DNA from: Leifsonia sp. TF02-11
GTDB taxonomy: Bacteria > Actinomycetota > Actinomycetes > Actinomycetales > Microbacteriaceae
Assembly (NCBI RefSeq): GCF_017565305.1
Contig: NZ_JAGEKP010000015.1
Location: 124,001-188,000, forward strand
Reading direction: 5' to 3'
DNA: 64,000 nucleotides
Positions 17,562 to 26,277 of this stretch are shown here, piece by piece. The notes below the pieces were generated by a model that did no database searches, was not told the DNA's origin, and saw only the letters and a list, made by a program, of their open reading frames with translations. Position numbers and translations under genes: made by a program. Position 1 is the first letter of the stretch, and every line of letters starts with the position of its first letter.

Positions 17562-18674
17562 GTGACCGATCTCGCCGCAGAGGGCCGGGCATGCGTGTTC
17601 TGCGGGACGGTCGGGAACCTCACCAAGGAGCACGTGTTCGGCGCCTGGATCGGACGTCTCGGACTGGATTCCACGCCCGCGCAGCATCGGACCGGCTTCC
17701 TGAACCGGCTCGGTCGCGATCTCGGTGTCAGCGCGCCCTACACGCGCACAGTCCGCGACGTCTGCGCCACCTGCAACAACGGGTGGATGGGCGACGTCGA
17801 GGCGACCGCCCAGCAGGTCCTCACCCCCTTTATCCTGGGCGAGCCTGGAACCCTACCCCTGGATCGGCAGGGCGCGGTGGCGATGTGGGCGCAGAAGACA
17901 GCCCTGACGGCCATGCTCCTCTCACGCGAGGCCGATCGCGACGACGGATACGGGCTGCCGGCCTCGGAGTACCGAGCTCTCTACGAAGAGCGCGGCACGG
18001 CACAGCCGCTTCCCGCCTCCTCCCTATGGATCGGCCGTTATGTCGGGACTAGGCAATCTTTAACCTGGGTGACGCCTTTCGTCGTGCAGCTGAACGGGCT
18101 CCCTGAACCGACGCTGCCGCACGGCTACATCGAGACGATTGCTGTCGGAGCACTGGTCGTGCAGGGCGTGCGCTTCACCTCGCCCGCGATGGATCTGGAG
18201 CTCATGACCCGACAAGGGATGCCGAGACTCTGGCCGCCCAATGCCCCGATCGGATGGCCCGCCGGCAGCGATATCTCCGACGACGACCTCCTCGGTTTCG
18301 TCGCAGGCAAGGACCTTTTGGTTCTCAACGACGGCGTGCGGATCGTGCCGTGGGGACCCGCTGCGAATCTCCCTGAGAGCGTCGAAGTCGGCGACACGAT
18401 CAGGCTCCCGGCGCTCTGCGGCAAGCACGCCGTCTACTACCCGCGGACGCTCGCGCTCGAGGGCCTCCGCGGACGCTCCCATGCGTTCATGACGACGTGC
18501 GCGTGCGGCGAGGCCTATCTGGTCCATACCGAGCGCGACGGTGCCCACGTCCGGATGTCCGGTCCCGCCGAGGCGATCGCGAAAGCCTACGAGGACCTGC
18601 CCGGCGAAGAGTTCATCATCGAGGGCGCCGCCGGGGAGTTCATCTGCAAGCGTTTGAACGCCGCGCCCAAGTAG
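17562..18674 (+). CDS. HNH-like endonuclease partner of the SIR2 protein
   Basis: A 370-residue protein. The N-terminus has CVFCGTVGNLTKEHVFGAW and, about 60 residues later, CATCNNGWMGDVE: two CxxC pairs plus a central E-H-V/N, the split zinc-ribbon HNH arrangement of nucleases. The rest is mainly beta/alpha of unknown family, with another Cys pair near the end (TTCACGEAY). GTG at 17562 follows GGGGATAGGCCT, four bases after the SIR2 stop. The gene is likely the second component of a SIR2-HNH system; whether it cuts DNA, senses phage or modifies the SIR2 response is not evident. Confidence 0.72.
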   Translation: MTDLAAEGRACVFCGTVGNLTKEHVFGAWIGRLGLDSTPAQHRTGFLNRLGRDLGVSAPYTRTVRDVCATCNNGWMGDVEATAQQVLTPFILGEPGTLPLDRQGAVAMWAQKTALTAMLLSREADRDDGYGLPASEYRALYEERGTAQPLPASSLWIGRYVGTRQSLTWVTPFVVQLNGLPEPTLPHGYIETIAVGALVVQGVRFTSPAMDLELMTRQGMPRLWPPNAPIGWPAGSDISDDDLLGFVAGKDLLVLNDGVRIVPWGPAANLPESVEVGDTIRLPALCGKHAVYYPRTLALEGLRGRSHAFMTTCACGEAYLVHTERDGAHVRMSGPAEAIAKAYEDLPGEEFIIEGAAGEFICKRLNAAPK

Positions 18675-18737
18675 TCAGCGTCCGGATATTGAGCGCGCTC
18701 TGATCAGTGGTGGATGCGACCGGAGGAGCAGATGTGT

Positions 18738-19661
18738 TCAGCCCGGGGTAGCGGCGCTGGTTGCGGGAGCGGTAGTCAATCGTGGCCCCGGCGCGGCTCC
18801 CCTTTTGCCGGGCGCGGCCGCAGTGAGGAAGCCTTCCCGACGCGCAGTCGCGATCCAGTCCCGCACGGTGGGCTCGGGCCGGGCGAACCGCTGCGAGAGC
18901 CGCTTCAGCAGACCCACGCCGGCGGGGGCCTCCTCTAGGTATGCGTGCGCGACCGCGGCCAAGGTCTCGTCGGGGATCGGCGGGCGACCCCTCCGGGTCT
19001 GCTTCGCGGCGAGGACTGCGGACTCGAGCGCAGTGGTCTCGGGCAGCGTCAGTTCGTCGGCACCCCGATCTGCCCCCATGAGGACTTGGATGCCGTCGGT
19101 GCGCCACCCCTCCTGCGCCAGCGACTGCTGGGCCATCGCAACAATCCGCCCGATCGGGATCCGGCGCAGCACATCGCTGGTGATCAGCTGCTCCGCCTCC
19201 GGCAAGTCGTCGTCCTCATCGATATCGCCAGCGCCATCGGTGCCGGGGTCGATGAAGGTGCTCCATCCGTCGAAGTAGCCCCAGCTACTGCGGAACAGCT
19301 CGAGCTCGGCCACCTCCAGCCCGCGGCCACGGTTGATGAGGATGCCGTAGACGGTGATCGGCAGCTCCTTGCTGTCGTAGACGAAGTCGGCAACATAGCC
19401 CTTGCCGCGAGCGCGCTCCTTGATGTAAATCTCGAGCCGCTCGGTCTGCCAGGTGCTCTCATCCTCTGGGTCCAGGTCATCGCGTTTCTCCCAGCCGGGA
19501 TCGAACACAGCGCCCTTGTAGAGGTCGATCAGCTGTCGCATTCGGCTGCGCTCGTAGGACAAGTCGCGGACCTGGAAGTGGTCGGCGCGGAGCCGCCGCT
19601 GGTCCTCGGGAGCGTCGGGGTTCTCATAGTCGGCGGGGTCGAACTCGGGTTTCGGTGTCAT
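18738..19661 (-). CDS. Hypothetical HTH-ended regulator
   Basis: A 307-residue protein starting MTPKPEFDPADYENPDAP. The middle (about 60-180) is beta-rich, acidic and Trp-containing. The C-terminal 90 residues hold LLKRLSQRFARPEPTVRDWI, a helix-turn-helix for DNA binding, then a basic Ala/Pro tail. The same HTH type, aimed at 'helix followed by dWIatARreGfL', is common in actinobacterial mobile-element regulators. It faces away from the relaxase across a 240-base gap, so it may regulate transfer. Confidence 0.65.
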   Translation of the reverse strand: MTPKPEFDPADYENPDAPEDQRRLRADHFQVRDLSYERSRMRQLIDLYKGAVFDPGWEKRDDLDPEDESTWQTERLEIYIKERARGKGYVADFVYDSKELPITVYGILINRGRGLEVAELELFRSSWGYFDGWSTFIDPGTDGAGDIDEDDDLPEAEQLITSDVLRRIPIGRIVAMAQQSLAQEGWRTDGIQVLMGADRGADELTLPETTALESAVLAAKQTRRGRPPIPDETLAAVAHAYLEEAPAGVGLLKRLSQRFARPEPTVRDWIATARREGFLTAAAPGKRGAAPGPRLTTAPATSAATPG

Positions 19662-19724
19662 CCCCACAGAATATTGCAACGTGTTCGCGGACATGATGGA
19701 AAAACCTGCCGAGTTGCGCAGCGG

Positions 19725-19900
19725 CGATACTCGGCACGTCGCCGCATAAGGCGCGGCCATACGGCACCAATCCGACAACATTCACCTCCGAGCGAGGTCA
19801 CGAACTGGATCGCAGCGACAGAGTTGAGGCGCCAGGAACAGAGTTGGGGTGATGCACGCAGGCACTCGCCTTCAGCGAGGTGGTGCGCGCCTAGCGTGGG
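19725..19900 (+). other. Region upstream of the relaxase; candidate oriT
   Basis: The 240 bases between two divergent genes contain three small inverted repeats: CCGAGT-N14-ACTCGG, ACCTC-N5-GAGGT and CTCGC-CTTCA-GCGAG, the last just upstream of GCGTGGGGGT and the relaxase ATG. MobF relaxases usually nick beside short hairpins near their own gene. This is a positional guess only; no nick consensus is recognised. Confidence 0.3.
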
Positions 19901-19903
19901 GGT

Positions 19904-22900
19904 ATGAGGGGCGGGCTGGAGCGATGGAAGCGCGGCGCCGAGTCGGACGGCGTGCGTCAGGCGGTGTCTTACGCGTTCGAGGGAATCTGTGACGCGGCTC
20001 GCGGGCATCGGCCCCTCGGTGTCGAGCATGCCGTGGGCTACGGCGATGCCGGTACCGGGACGGTTGACCGCTTCACGGTGACGGGCTCGGGCATCGACCA
20101 GGACCGTCTGGATGCACAGTCGCTGGCTCGTTGGGTCGACGGCGCCGACCCCGAGACCGGGCAGCCGCGCGGCCGGGTGCTGACCAGCCCGGACGCGGAC
20201 TTGTTCCTGGACGCGACGATGAACATGCCCAAGTCCTACAGCCTCGCCGTGCTCCTCGACCCGGAACTGCGCGACTCATTCGAGGCCATGCAGGACCGTA
20301 TCCGGGACCGCACGCTCACTCTTTGGCAGCGGGAGTTGAACGCGCGCCGCGGGGCGGGCGGACTGATCCGCGAGCCGATCGCCCGCCTCGAGGTGGTCGA
20401 GCTGCGGCACGAGCGGTCCCGCGCCTTGGACCCGCACATTCACCGACACCTGTGGCTGGGGGTGAAAGTGCTCGGGGACGACGGCCAATGGTCCAACGTG
20501 GACTCGCGAGTGGCGATGAAGCTGCACACCGTCGTGAACGCCGAGGGCGACCTCGCCTCCCGCACTGACCCCGCTTGGATCGCGTCGCTCGCAGCTCACG
20601 GCTTCACCCTGGACGCGGATGGGGAGATCGCCGAGCTCGCCCACCTGGTGCGGCCGTTGTCGCGCCGCTCCAACCAGATCGAGGCGAACCGTGCCCTGCA
20701 GCTGGCCCACTGGCGGCAAGCCCACCCCGGGCAACAGCCGGACCATGCTGTGCTGGCAGCGATCGACCGCTGGGCGTGGGCGCAGCACCGACCCGGCAAA
20801 CCCGAGGATCTGGACGAGGCAGCATGGCAGGACCTGATCCGCTCCGAGATCGCCGTCCTCGACCCGAACGCGGCGGGCATCCGTCGTCCCGTGCAGGTGA
20901 AGGCGGTGCGCGTGGGGGAGCTAGACCGGGACCTGCTCGCCGCCAGAGCGGTCGCGGACGCGGATCGCCGCTCCGCCGGTTGCGGGGGTCGGTTCAGCCG
21001 CTACGACGTGCGCGCCGGCGCAGTCCGCGCGATCGCCGCCTCCGGCGTGATCGCCGACCGCGATGTGCTTGGCGAGGTCGTCGATGATGTGGTCGGGCGT
21101 GCCCTTCAAAACGTCGTCGACTTCCTCGACGGCGAACCGGACGTGCCGTCGCATGTGAAGCATCTGATGTCGCTGCCGACGGCCCAGGATAAGCTCGACC
21201 TCGCCGACCGTTTCGACCACCTGAACAAATCCGGTCTCGACGTGCCCGCCAAGGCGATCAGCCAGCTCGCCACGGAAATCCTCGAAGAGAACACTCCGCT
21301 CGACCCGGGCCAGACCGCAGCGGCCGCCGCGGTCGCGGGCACCAGCCGCCTCGTGACGGTCACCGGCCCGGCTGGCACCGGCAAGACCACTCTCCTAAGA
21401 GTCGCCCGCCGCGGACTGCAGGAGCAGGGTCGAAGCATGATCGTGGTCGCCCCCACCCGGAAGGGCGCCACCGTCGCGGGCCGCGACATCGGCACGGCCG
21501 CGTCCAGCCTGCACGCCCTCTTGGTCGACCACGGATACCGGTTCGCCGACGACGCCACCGGCCGGACCGTGTGGACCCGGCTCGCCCCGGGCGACACGGA
21601 CCCCGTGACGGCGGCGGTCTTCCGAGGTCCGCGCCGGTACCCGATCCGGGCTGGGGACCGGATCGTGGTCGACGAGGCCGGAATGGTCGACCTGCAGGCC
21701 GCGAACGCGCTCGCACAGCTTGCCCTGGACACGGGGGCGGGGATCGCGATGATCGGCGACCACCTCCAGGCCCTGCCGGTCGGGCACTCCGGCGCGATGG
21801 CGACCATGCAGCGCCGCTCCGGCAGCGTCGTCGAGCTCACCGCCGTCCACCGTTTCCGCGACCCCGACTACGCTGCGCTCACGCTTCGGTTGCGCAACCC
21901 GGCCGACCACGCCGAAGCGGTCGCCGCCGCCCGCGAACTTGCTGCAGCTGGACACGTCGAGATCTTCGGCAGTGAGCATGAGGCGCGCGAACGGATGGTG
22001 GCGGCCTGGTTGGAGCACGCCGCCCGCGGCAAACGGATCGCACTGGTGACGGCGACCAACGCTGAGGCGCAGCAGATCAACGACCGCATCCAGCAGGAGC
22101 GCCTCGACCGCCGCCAGCTCGACGCAAGCCAGGTCGCGATCGGACAGCACGGCCAAGCCCTGCTGGTCGGCGACATCGTCCAGACCCGCCGCAACGACAC
22201 CGACACCGGCGTCGACAATCGCGCCACCTGGACCATCACCCGCATCCGGAAGGATTGCATCGAGCTTGCCGCGGTCGGCGACTCCGGCGACCGGCGCACC
22301 ATCACCGCGTCGTATGCGGCCGAGCATGTGCACCTCGCCTACGCCTCCACCGTCCACGGCATCCAAGGCGAGACCGTGCACGCCGCCTACACCGGCCCGG
22401 GCGTGGACGCGGCCGGCCTGTACGTCGGCATGACCCGCGGCCGCGCCTCCAACACGGCCCTCACCATCGCCCGCGACGCGGAGAAGGCGATCGAGCAGCT
22501 CGCCGACACCATGCTGCGCGGCCGACTCGAAGTCACCCTCGACGACGCCCGCCGCGCCGCTTACCGTGAGCTCGGACACGCCGCGCGCGAACCGCAACGG
22601 CAACGGCTCGCCGCGCAGGCGGCCGAGGCGGACGCGCGCGCTCGTGCGCTCCAGGATGCGCTGCGCGAGATCGACGCGCGCGCCGCGACCCTCGAGGCGG
22701 CTGGCCACGGCCGACCCGACTCCCTCGACGACGTGATCCAGGAGACCGCTGCGGATCGAGAGATCCTGCACGCCGCCTTTGCGGCCGCGCACGTCAGGAG
22801 GGAAGCCCTCGTGCGGGGCATTCGCACGGTTCGTGCTGGCAATCGCGAGGACGTCACGGCATCGGCCAATCCGTGGGAGACGGATCCCTTCGCAGCACCG

Positions 22901-22936
22901 GAACCTGGCTCCCGCGGGCCGACCATCGGGCGATAG
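19904..22936 (+). CDS. traA: MobF-type conjugative relaxase with helicase domain
   Basis: A 1010-residue bifunctional relaxase/helicase that nicks the transfer origin and unwinds the DNA strand to be exported. The relaxase domain (about 1-300) shows DATMNMPKSYSLAV and HIHRHLWLGVK, the metal-binding three-His motif near residue 177; the candidate catalytic Tyr is in AVSYAFEG near residue 22. The helicase half has VTGPAGTGKTTLL (Walker A, near 487), VVDEAGMVD (motif II) and YVGMTRGR (motif VI), as in RecD-like TrwC helicases. The C-terminal 100 residues are a charged coiled coil. It is separated from the secretion operon and read oppositely, and is preceded by the likely transfer origin region. 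Confidence 0.9.
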   Translation: MRGGLERWKRGAESDGVRQAVSYAFEGICDAARGHRPLGVEHAVGYGDAGTGTVDRFTVTGSGIDQDRLDAQSLARWVDGADPETGQPRGRVLTSPDADLFLDATMNMPKSYSLAVLLDPELRDSFEAMQDRIRDRTLTLWQRELNARRGAGGLIREPIARLEVVELRHERSRALDPHIHRHLWLGVKVLGDDGQWSNVDSRVAMKLHTVVNAEGDLASRTDPAWIASLAAHGFTLDADGEIAELAHLVRPLSRRSNQIEANRALQLAHWRQAHPGQQPDHAVLAAIDRWAWAQHRPGKPEDLDEAAWQDLIRSEIAVLDPNAAGIRRPVQVKAVRVGELDRDLLAARAVADADRRSAGCGGRFSRYDVRAGAVRAIAASGVIADRDVLGEVVDDVVGRALQNVVDFLDGEPDVPSHVKHLMSLPTAQDKLDLADRFDHLNKSGLDVPAKAISQLATEILEENTPLDPGQTAAAAAVAGTSRLVTVTGPAGTGKTTLLRVARRGLQEQGRSMIVVAPTRKGATVAGRDIGTAASSLHALLVDHGYRFADDATGRTVWTRLAPGDTDPVTAAVFRGPRRYPIRAGDRIVVDEAGMVDLQAANALAQLALDTGAGIAMIGDHLQALPVGHSGAMATMQRRSGSVVELTAVHRFRDPDYAALTLRLRNPADHAEAVAAARELAAAGHVEIFGSEHEARERMVAAWLEHAARGKRIALVTATNAEAQQINDRIQQERLDRRQLDASQVAIGQHGQALLVGDIVQTRRNDTDTGVDNRATWTITRIRKDCIELAAVGDSGDRRTITASYAAEHVHLAYASTVHGIQGETVHAAYTGPGVDAAGLYVGMTRGRASNTALTIARDAEKAIEQLADTMLRGRLEVTLDDARRAAYRELGHAAREPQRQRLAAQAAEADARARALQDALREIDARAATLEAAGHGRPDSLDDVIQETAADREILHAAFAAAHVRREALVRGIRTVRAGNREDVTASANPWETDPFAAPEPGSRGPTIGR

Positions 22937-22973
22937 CTCGGCGTCCGACGGCGTGCCGACGCTGCGCCGATTA

Positions 22974-23939
22974 TCAGTAGAGCCCGACGCCGGACAGGCG
23001 CGCGCCGGGGAGAGAGGCGAGCAGGCGGAGGGCGAGCGGCCGATCCTGTTCGCGGGCCGCGGCGAGAATCTGCTCGTCAGGGTCGAGGTCGGCTAGGAAG
23101 CCGAAGTGAGTGCGCAGCGCCTCGGACAGCTCAGCCGCGGTAGGAACGGGGACGGCGAGGGCGCCGATGTCTTCCTCGTCGAACTCGCCGTGACTGCGAT
23201 CTCGCAGCCAGCGGTCGGGGTCGAACGCCGGGCCTTCGTGCCCGGGCTTCCACCACGTGTTGCCGGCATGGGCGCCGTTGGCGTCGACCCAGATCTTCAA
23301 AACGGCCAGCCGGCGGATCAATGTGAGGTCGAGCGAACGAGCGATGGCCGGGGTGGTGATCGCCCACCTCAGGTCGTACATGTCTCGGGCGGGGGTGGCG
23401 CGGTTGAGGCGGGCGATCTTCTCGGCGATGTTCTCCTCGAGCCGGACGACCTGCAGCTCGGGCAACCGCGGTGCCCCGTACTGGGCGTGGACTGGGAGCG
23501 GTTGCCAGCCGCGCGCGGTCGGCTCCAGCCAGGGCGGCGGGTTGAGGTCGAGCTTGCTGTGCAGAGCCTGACCTCCGAAGGGGTGCTCGTAACCGAGCGT
23601 CCACTTGCCGCGCCGTTCGGTGACCGAGTAGCGGAACGGGCCGACCTCCAGCCCGTCGATCGCGGCGATCAGGCCGGTGAGTGCATCGTCGGGATCCTCG
23701 CCAATGGGGACGGTGGAGAAGTCCAGGTCGAGGGAGAAGCGGCCGGCGTTGCCGGCATAGAGCTTGCGGATGGCCGTGCCGCCCTTGAAGGCGAGCGGAT
23801 CGAGGACGCCGCGAGCGTGCAGGTCGCGCAGCAGCAGATCTTGGGCAATGTCGACGATGGCGGCGTCCTGGCCCTGCGCGCCGGCGCCGCGCGGGGTGTG
23901 CCGCGCGATATGCCCGCGCGTCAGCAAGATGTCGCTCAT
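22974..23939 (-). CDS. abiEii: AbiEii-type nucleotidyltransferase toxin
   Basis: A 321-residue nucleotidyltransferase of the AbiEii/type IV toxin family. LAFKGGTAIRKLY and GRFSLDLDFST give the GG and DxD motifs that bind nucleotide and metal; the rest of the family's helical C-terminal part is present. The known enzymes add nucleotides to tRNA or otherwise stop growth, and protect against phage by abortive infection. ATG at 23939 overlaps the end of the antitoxin gene (ATGA); an in-frame extension to 24200 would sit inside that gene and is rejected. Transcribed with the antitoxin from the palindromic promoter at 24742-24835. Confidence 0.87.
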   Translation of the reverse strand: MSDILLTRGHIARHTPRGAGAQGQDAAIVDIAQDLLLRDLHARGVLDPLAFKGGTAIRKLYAGNAGRFSLDLDFSTVPIGEDPDDALTGLIAAIDGLEVGPFRYSVTERRGKWTLGYEHPFGGQALHSKLDLNPPPWLEPTARGWQPLPVHAQYGAPRLPELQVVRLEENIAEKIARLNRATPARDMYDLRWAITTPAIARSLDLTLIRRLAVLKIWVDANGAHAGNTWWKPGHEGPAFDPDRWLRDRSHGEFDEEDIGALAVPVPTAAELSEALRTHFGFLADLDPDEQILAAAREQDRPLALRLLASLPGARLSGVGLY

Positions 23940-24733
23940 CCGGCGACGGGAAGCCGGCGCGGGTCGAAGGGAAGCAGGGTGTCGGCGATCAGCCAGTGGT
24001 TGTCGTGGCGGCGCAGCGGCCCGTGCGCACCGAACCAGGTCTTGCCGCGCGGCGGGTCTGCCGCGAAGATCCGATCGGCCAGCTCCGGGCGCATCCCCTG
24101 CAGCAGATAGCCGGCGCGCGCGCACACGGCCGCAGGCCGCTTGTCGAGCTCGCGTGCGAGCGCATCGGACTGGAGTTCGGCGGCCAGCCCCGGCAGCCAC
24201 TCGCGCGCGCTCTCCCAGGAGCGCACCGCAGCGGGTCGGCTGACCATGTGAACGAGCACGCTCTCCGGCTGCAGCGTCGGCACGTCCCGCCGTTGCACGT
24301 ACTCCAGATGCGGGGCGAACACGGATGCGGCGAGAGCCTCCGGCAATTGGCGGACCAGCTCCCGATCGGCGACGGCCACCTCCAGTCTGGCCGGTGCGCG
24401 GTCAGCGATGCCGTGCGCCCACGCCGCCGCCTGGAAGGTGAGCGCGCAGCGCGCCTGCGGCCGCTGCGAAAGGAATGCGCGCAGCGGCATCGCCGGGTCG
24501 CGGCGAGAGTACGGCCCGGCCACGGACGCCGGCGCGAACTCCCACACGCCTCGCCGACCAGTGGCAAGCAGCCACCCAGCGTCCCGCAGCCGTCCCGCAA
24601 CGACCTTCGCGGGAGTGCGCAGCCCTGCCTCGTCCACAAGGCGCGCGAGATCGTCGCTGGTGACCAGCTCGGGCTGGTCCAGCTCAAGCCGCTCCAGCAC
24701 CCCCGCGAGCGACGGTGCGATCGAGCGTGTCAT
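23936..24733 (-). CDS. abiEi: AbiEi-type antitoxin and autorepressor
   Basis: A 265-residue protein with an N-terminal winged HTH (about 1-75; SDDLARLVDEAGL then AGRLRDAGWLLATGRRGVWEF), followed by the AbiEi C-terminal domain that neutralises the toxin. ATG at 24733 is chosen because AAGGA precedes it at the right distance. An in-frame GTG at 24775 would start inside the operator. The two perfect or near-perfect inverted repeats upstream fit binding by AbiEi to its own promoter, as known for the family. Couples to abiEii by a four-base overlap. Confidence 0.85.
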   Translation of the reverse strand: MTRSIAPSLAGVLERLELDQPELVTSDDLARLVDEAGLRTPAKVVAGRLRDAGWLLATGRRGVWEFAPASVAGPYSRRDPAMPLRAFLSQRPQARCALTFQAAAWAHGIADRAPARLEVAVADRELVRQLPEALAASVFAPHLEYVQRRDVPTLQPESVLVHMVSRPAAVRSWESAREWLPGLAAELQSDALARELDKRPAAVCARAGYLLQGMRPELADRIFAADPPRGKTWFGAHGPLRRHDNHWLIADTLLPFDPRRLPVAG

Positions 24734-24741
24734 TCTGCGTT

Positions 24742-24788
24742 CCTTAGTATCAGAATCGGTTACCTTCCTCACCATTCTGACACTAAGG
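24742..24788. promoter_or_regulatory. AbiE operator, inverted repeat 1
   Basis: Arms of 15 bases (24742-24756 and 24774-24788, one mismatch) read CCTTAGTATCAGAAT and ATTCTGACACTAAGG, around a 17-base loop. The left arm starts just upstream of the antitoxin start codon. Long inverted repeats like this are the binding sites of AbiEi antitoxins. Confidence 0.65.
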
Positions 24789-24810
24789 TGGGTGGTGTCG
24801 CAACGTGGAT

Positions 24811-24835
24811 GTAGGTAACAGAATCGGTTACCTAC
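24811..24835. promoter_or_regulatory. AbiE operator, inverted repeat 2
   Basis: GTAGGTAAC (24811-24819) and GTTACCTAC (24827-24835) are perfect 9-base arms around AGAATCG. The 15-base string CAGAATCGGTTACCT occurs in both this repeat (24819) and repeat 1 (24751), so the same protein probably binds both. Confidence 0.65.
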
Positions 24836-24928
24836 CCGCGCATTCGGACACCGGGCGTCCGCGAGGGTGGAATGCGAGAAGCGGGCGCGAGTACGCTGAC
24901 TCTCGCCCGCTTCTCGGCTGTGGAGCCG

Positions 24929-25366
24929 TCAGCGGATCCCTGCGCCGGTTGCCTCCGGCGCGGCTACCGGCCCCTCCGCGTATGCGTCGGGGCCGCTAGC
25001 TTTTGGGCTGCGCTCGATGGTGACATTCGCGAACTGCAGCGACGCGGCGACGGTGTCCGCGATGATGTCGCGCCCCTCGCGGGCGTTGCCGTCCTTGTCG
25101 GTGTAGTTGCGGAACCGCAGGTCGCCGTTCACGAGCACCTGGTTGCCCTTGTGGAGGCTGTCGGTGACGTGGCGGGCCTGCTCGTTGAACGCGACGACCC
25201 GGTGGAAGACGGTGTCGCCGTCCTCCCACTGGCCCGTCTGCTCATTGAGTCGCCGGTCGTTGACCGCAACGGAGAACCGGGCGTACTCGGTCCCGTCGTC
25301 GCTGGCGCCGAACTCGGGATCGGCGGTGAGGTTCCCCTTGATGGTCACGGGGATCTTCGTGCTCAT
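24929..25366 (-). CDS. ssb: Single-stranded DNA-binding protein of the element
   Basis: A 145-residue SSB with an OB-fold of the usual length: MSTKIPVTIKGNLTADPEFG, YARFSVAVNDRRLN, HRVVAFNEQARHV and NQVLVNGDLRFRNY. The C-terminal tail is short and Pro/Gly/Ala-rich and ends GAGIR, without the acidic DFDDDIPF-type tip, as in several element-borne SSBs. It coats the transferred strand in the recipient. It is the last gene of the leftward operon, after a 21-base gap. AAGGAAAGAAGCAC precedes its ATG. Confidence 0.9.
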   Translation of the reverse strand: MSTKIPVTIKGNLTADPEFGASDDGTEYARFSVAVNDRRLNEQTGQWEDGDTVFHRVVAFNEQARHVTDSLHKGNQVLVNGDLRFRNYTDKDGNAREGRDIIADTVAASLQFANVTIERSPKASGPDAYAEGPVAAPEATGAGIR

Positions 25367-25387
25367 GTGCTTCTTTCCTTTCTTGTG

Positions 25388-25885
25388 TCAGTCGCCATGG
25401 GCGTCGCTCGCCCAGGCGTTCCATTCGTCCTGAGAGGTGGTGTCCTCCCAAGAACGCCTCTTGTGGGGCTGGTGCCCGTTGGTGCAGGACCCGGGATAGG
25501 CGGCGCGGAGCCGGGCTTTGGCGTTGTGCCAGCGCTCCAGCCACATCACCGGACCGAGGCCGGTGTCCTGCTTGTCGTAGGCGGTGCGCCAAGCGACATG
25601 GAGGGCAGAGAGCTCTTCCACCAACGCGGGATGTCTCCACCAGCAGTCCGGTACGAGAGTGACGGGTACGTCGAACCGGGCGGTGACCCATTCGACCCAC
25701 TGTCGCAGAGTGTCCCATTCGACCCTCGCCTGTTCTGGCGGAAGGTCGCGCCAGCGGACAGCGCGGCTGCCGGGGGCGGCGTCGGATCCGCCGCGGGCGA
25801 GCGGGTCGAACGGGTCGAGGTCGAGGTTGCCGATCAGCTCTTCGATCGGTCCCCATTCCTCGCCGTCGTCGTACTCGCTCTTCAC
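25388..25885 (-). CDS. Hypothetical protein in the transfer operon
   Basis: A 165-residue acidic protein rich in Trp (ERWHNAKARLRAAYPGSC, REALVEELSALHVAW-like segments). Start GTG at 25885 overlaps the stop of the HNH gene (GTGA). No membrane segment, signal peptide or known domain is seen. It lies between an HNH protein and SSB in the secretion operon, so a role in DNA handling during transfer is possible but unproven. Confidence 0.68.
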   Translation of the reverse strand: MKSEYDDGEEWGPIEELIGNLDLDPFDPLARGGSDAAPGSRAVRWRDLPPEQARVEWDTLRQWVEWVTARFDVPVTLVPDCWWRHPALVEELSALHVAWRTAYDKQDTGLGPVMWLERWHNAKARLRAAYPGSCTNGHQPHKRRSWEDTTSQDEWNAWASDAHGD

Positions 25886-26277
25886 CGGCCCGTCCTCTGC
25901 AAGGCTGCGATGCGGACGCGGGCGATCCGGATCGCTTGGACCGTCGCGACGGGCCGAGTGCGGTGTCGCCGCAGGACCGGGTCGGCGTCGAGGATGCGGT
26001 GCACGAACTCGTGGCAGCTGGGATGCATCGCGCACAGATCCTCGTGCTCCTCACCAGCGACCCAGCCTCGCCAAGTGTGGGTGACGCGGCTGTAGTCGAG
26101 GTGATGCAACTCGAGCTCGCGCCCGGTCGCGACATGCAAGCAGACCGCGCACCGCAGTGCGCCGGTGCGCTGGATTTGCTCTGCGAACCAGGTGTCACGC
26201 CGACGGAACCACGCCGCGGAGCGCAGGTAGCCGCTGCGGTAGGCGGTCGCCGCGCCGGGCTTGCGGGCGTTGCTCAC
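25882..26277 (-). CDS. HNH-type endonuclease, small
   Basis: A 131-residue protein with CAVC (near residue 43), ELHHLDY (the HNH histidine pair) and EDLCAMHPSCHEFVH, i.e. two Cys pairs plus the HNH core, followed by a basic C-terminal helix. It resembles small HNH nucleases that co-occur with conjugation genes. Start ATG 26277 overlaps the VirD4 stop (ATGA), so it is co-translated with the coupling protein. It could process transferred DNA or be a defence function; unknown. Confidence 0.72.
   Translation of the reverse strand: MSNARKPGAATAYRSGYLRSAAWFRRRDTWFAEQIQRTGALRCAVCLHVATGRELELHHLDYSRVTHTWRGWVAGEEHEDLCAMHPSCHEFVHRILDADPVLRRHRTRPVATVQAIRIARVRIAALQRTGR

Noticed and set aside
22974-24200. 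AbiEii start at 24200 (longer protein)
   Set aside because: The extra N-terminal part lies within the antitoxin gene; ATG 23939 gives the usual ATGA coupling.
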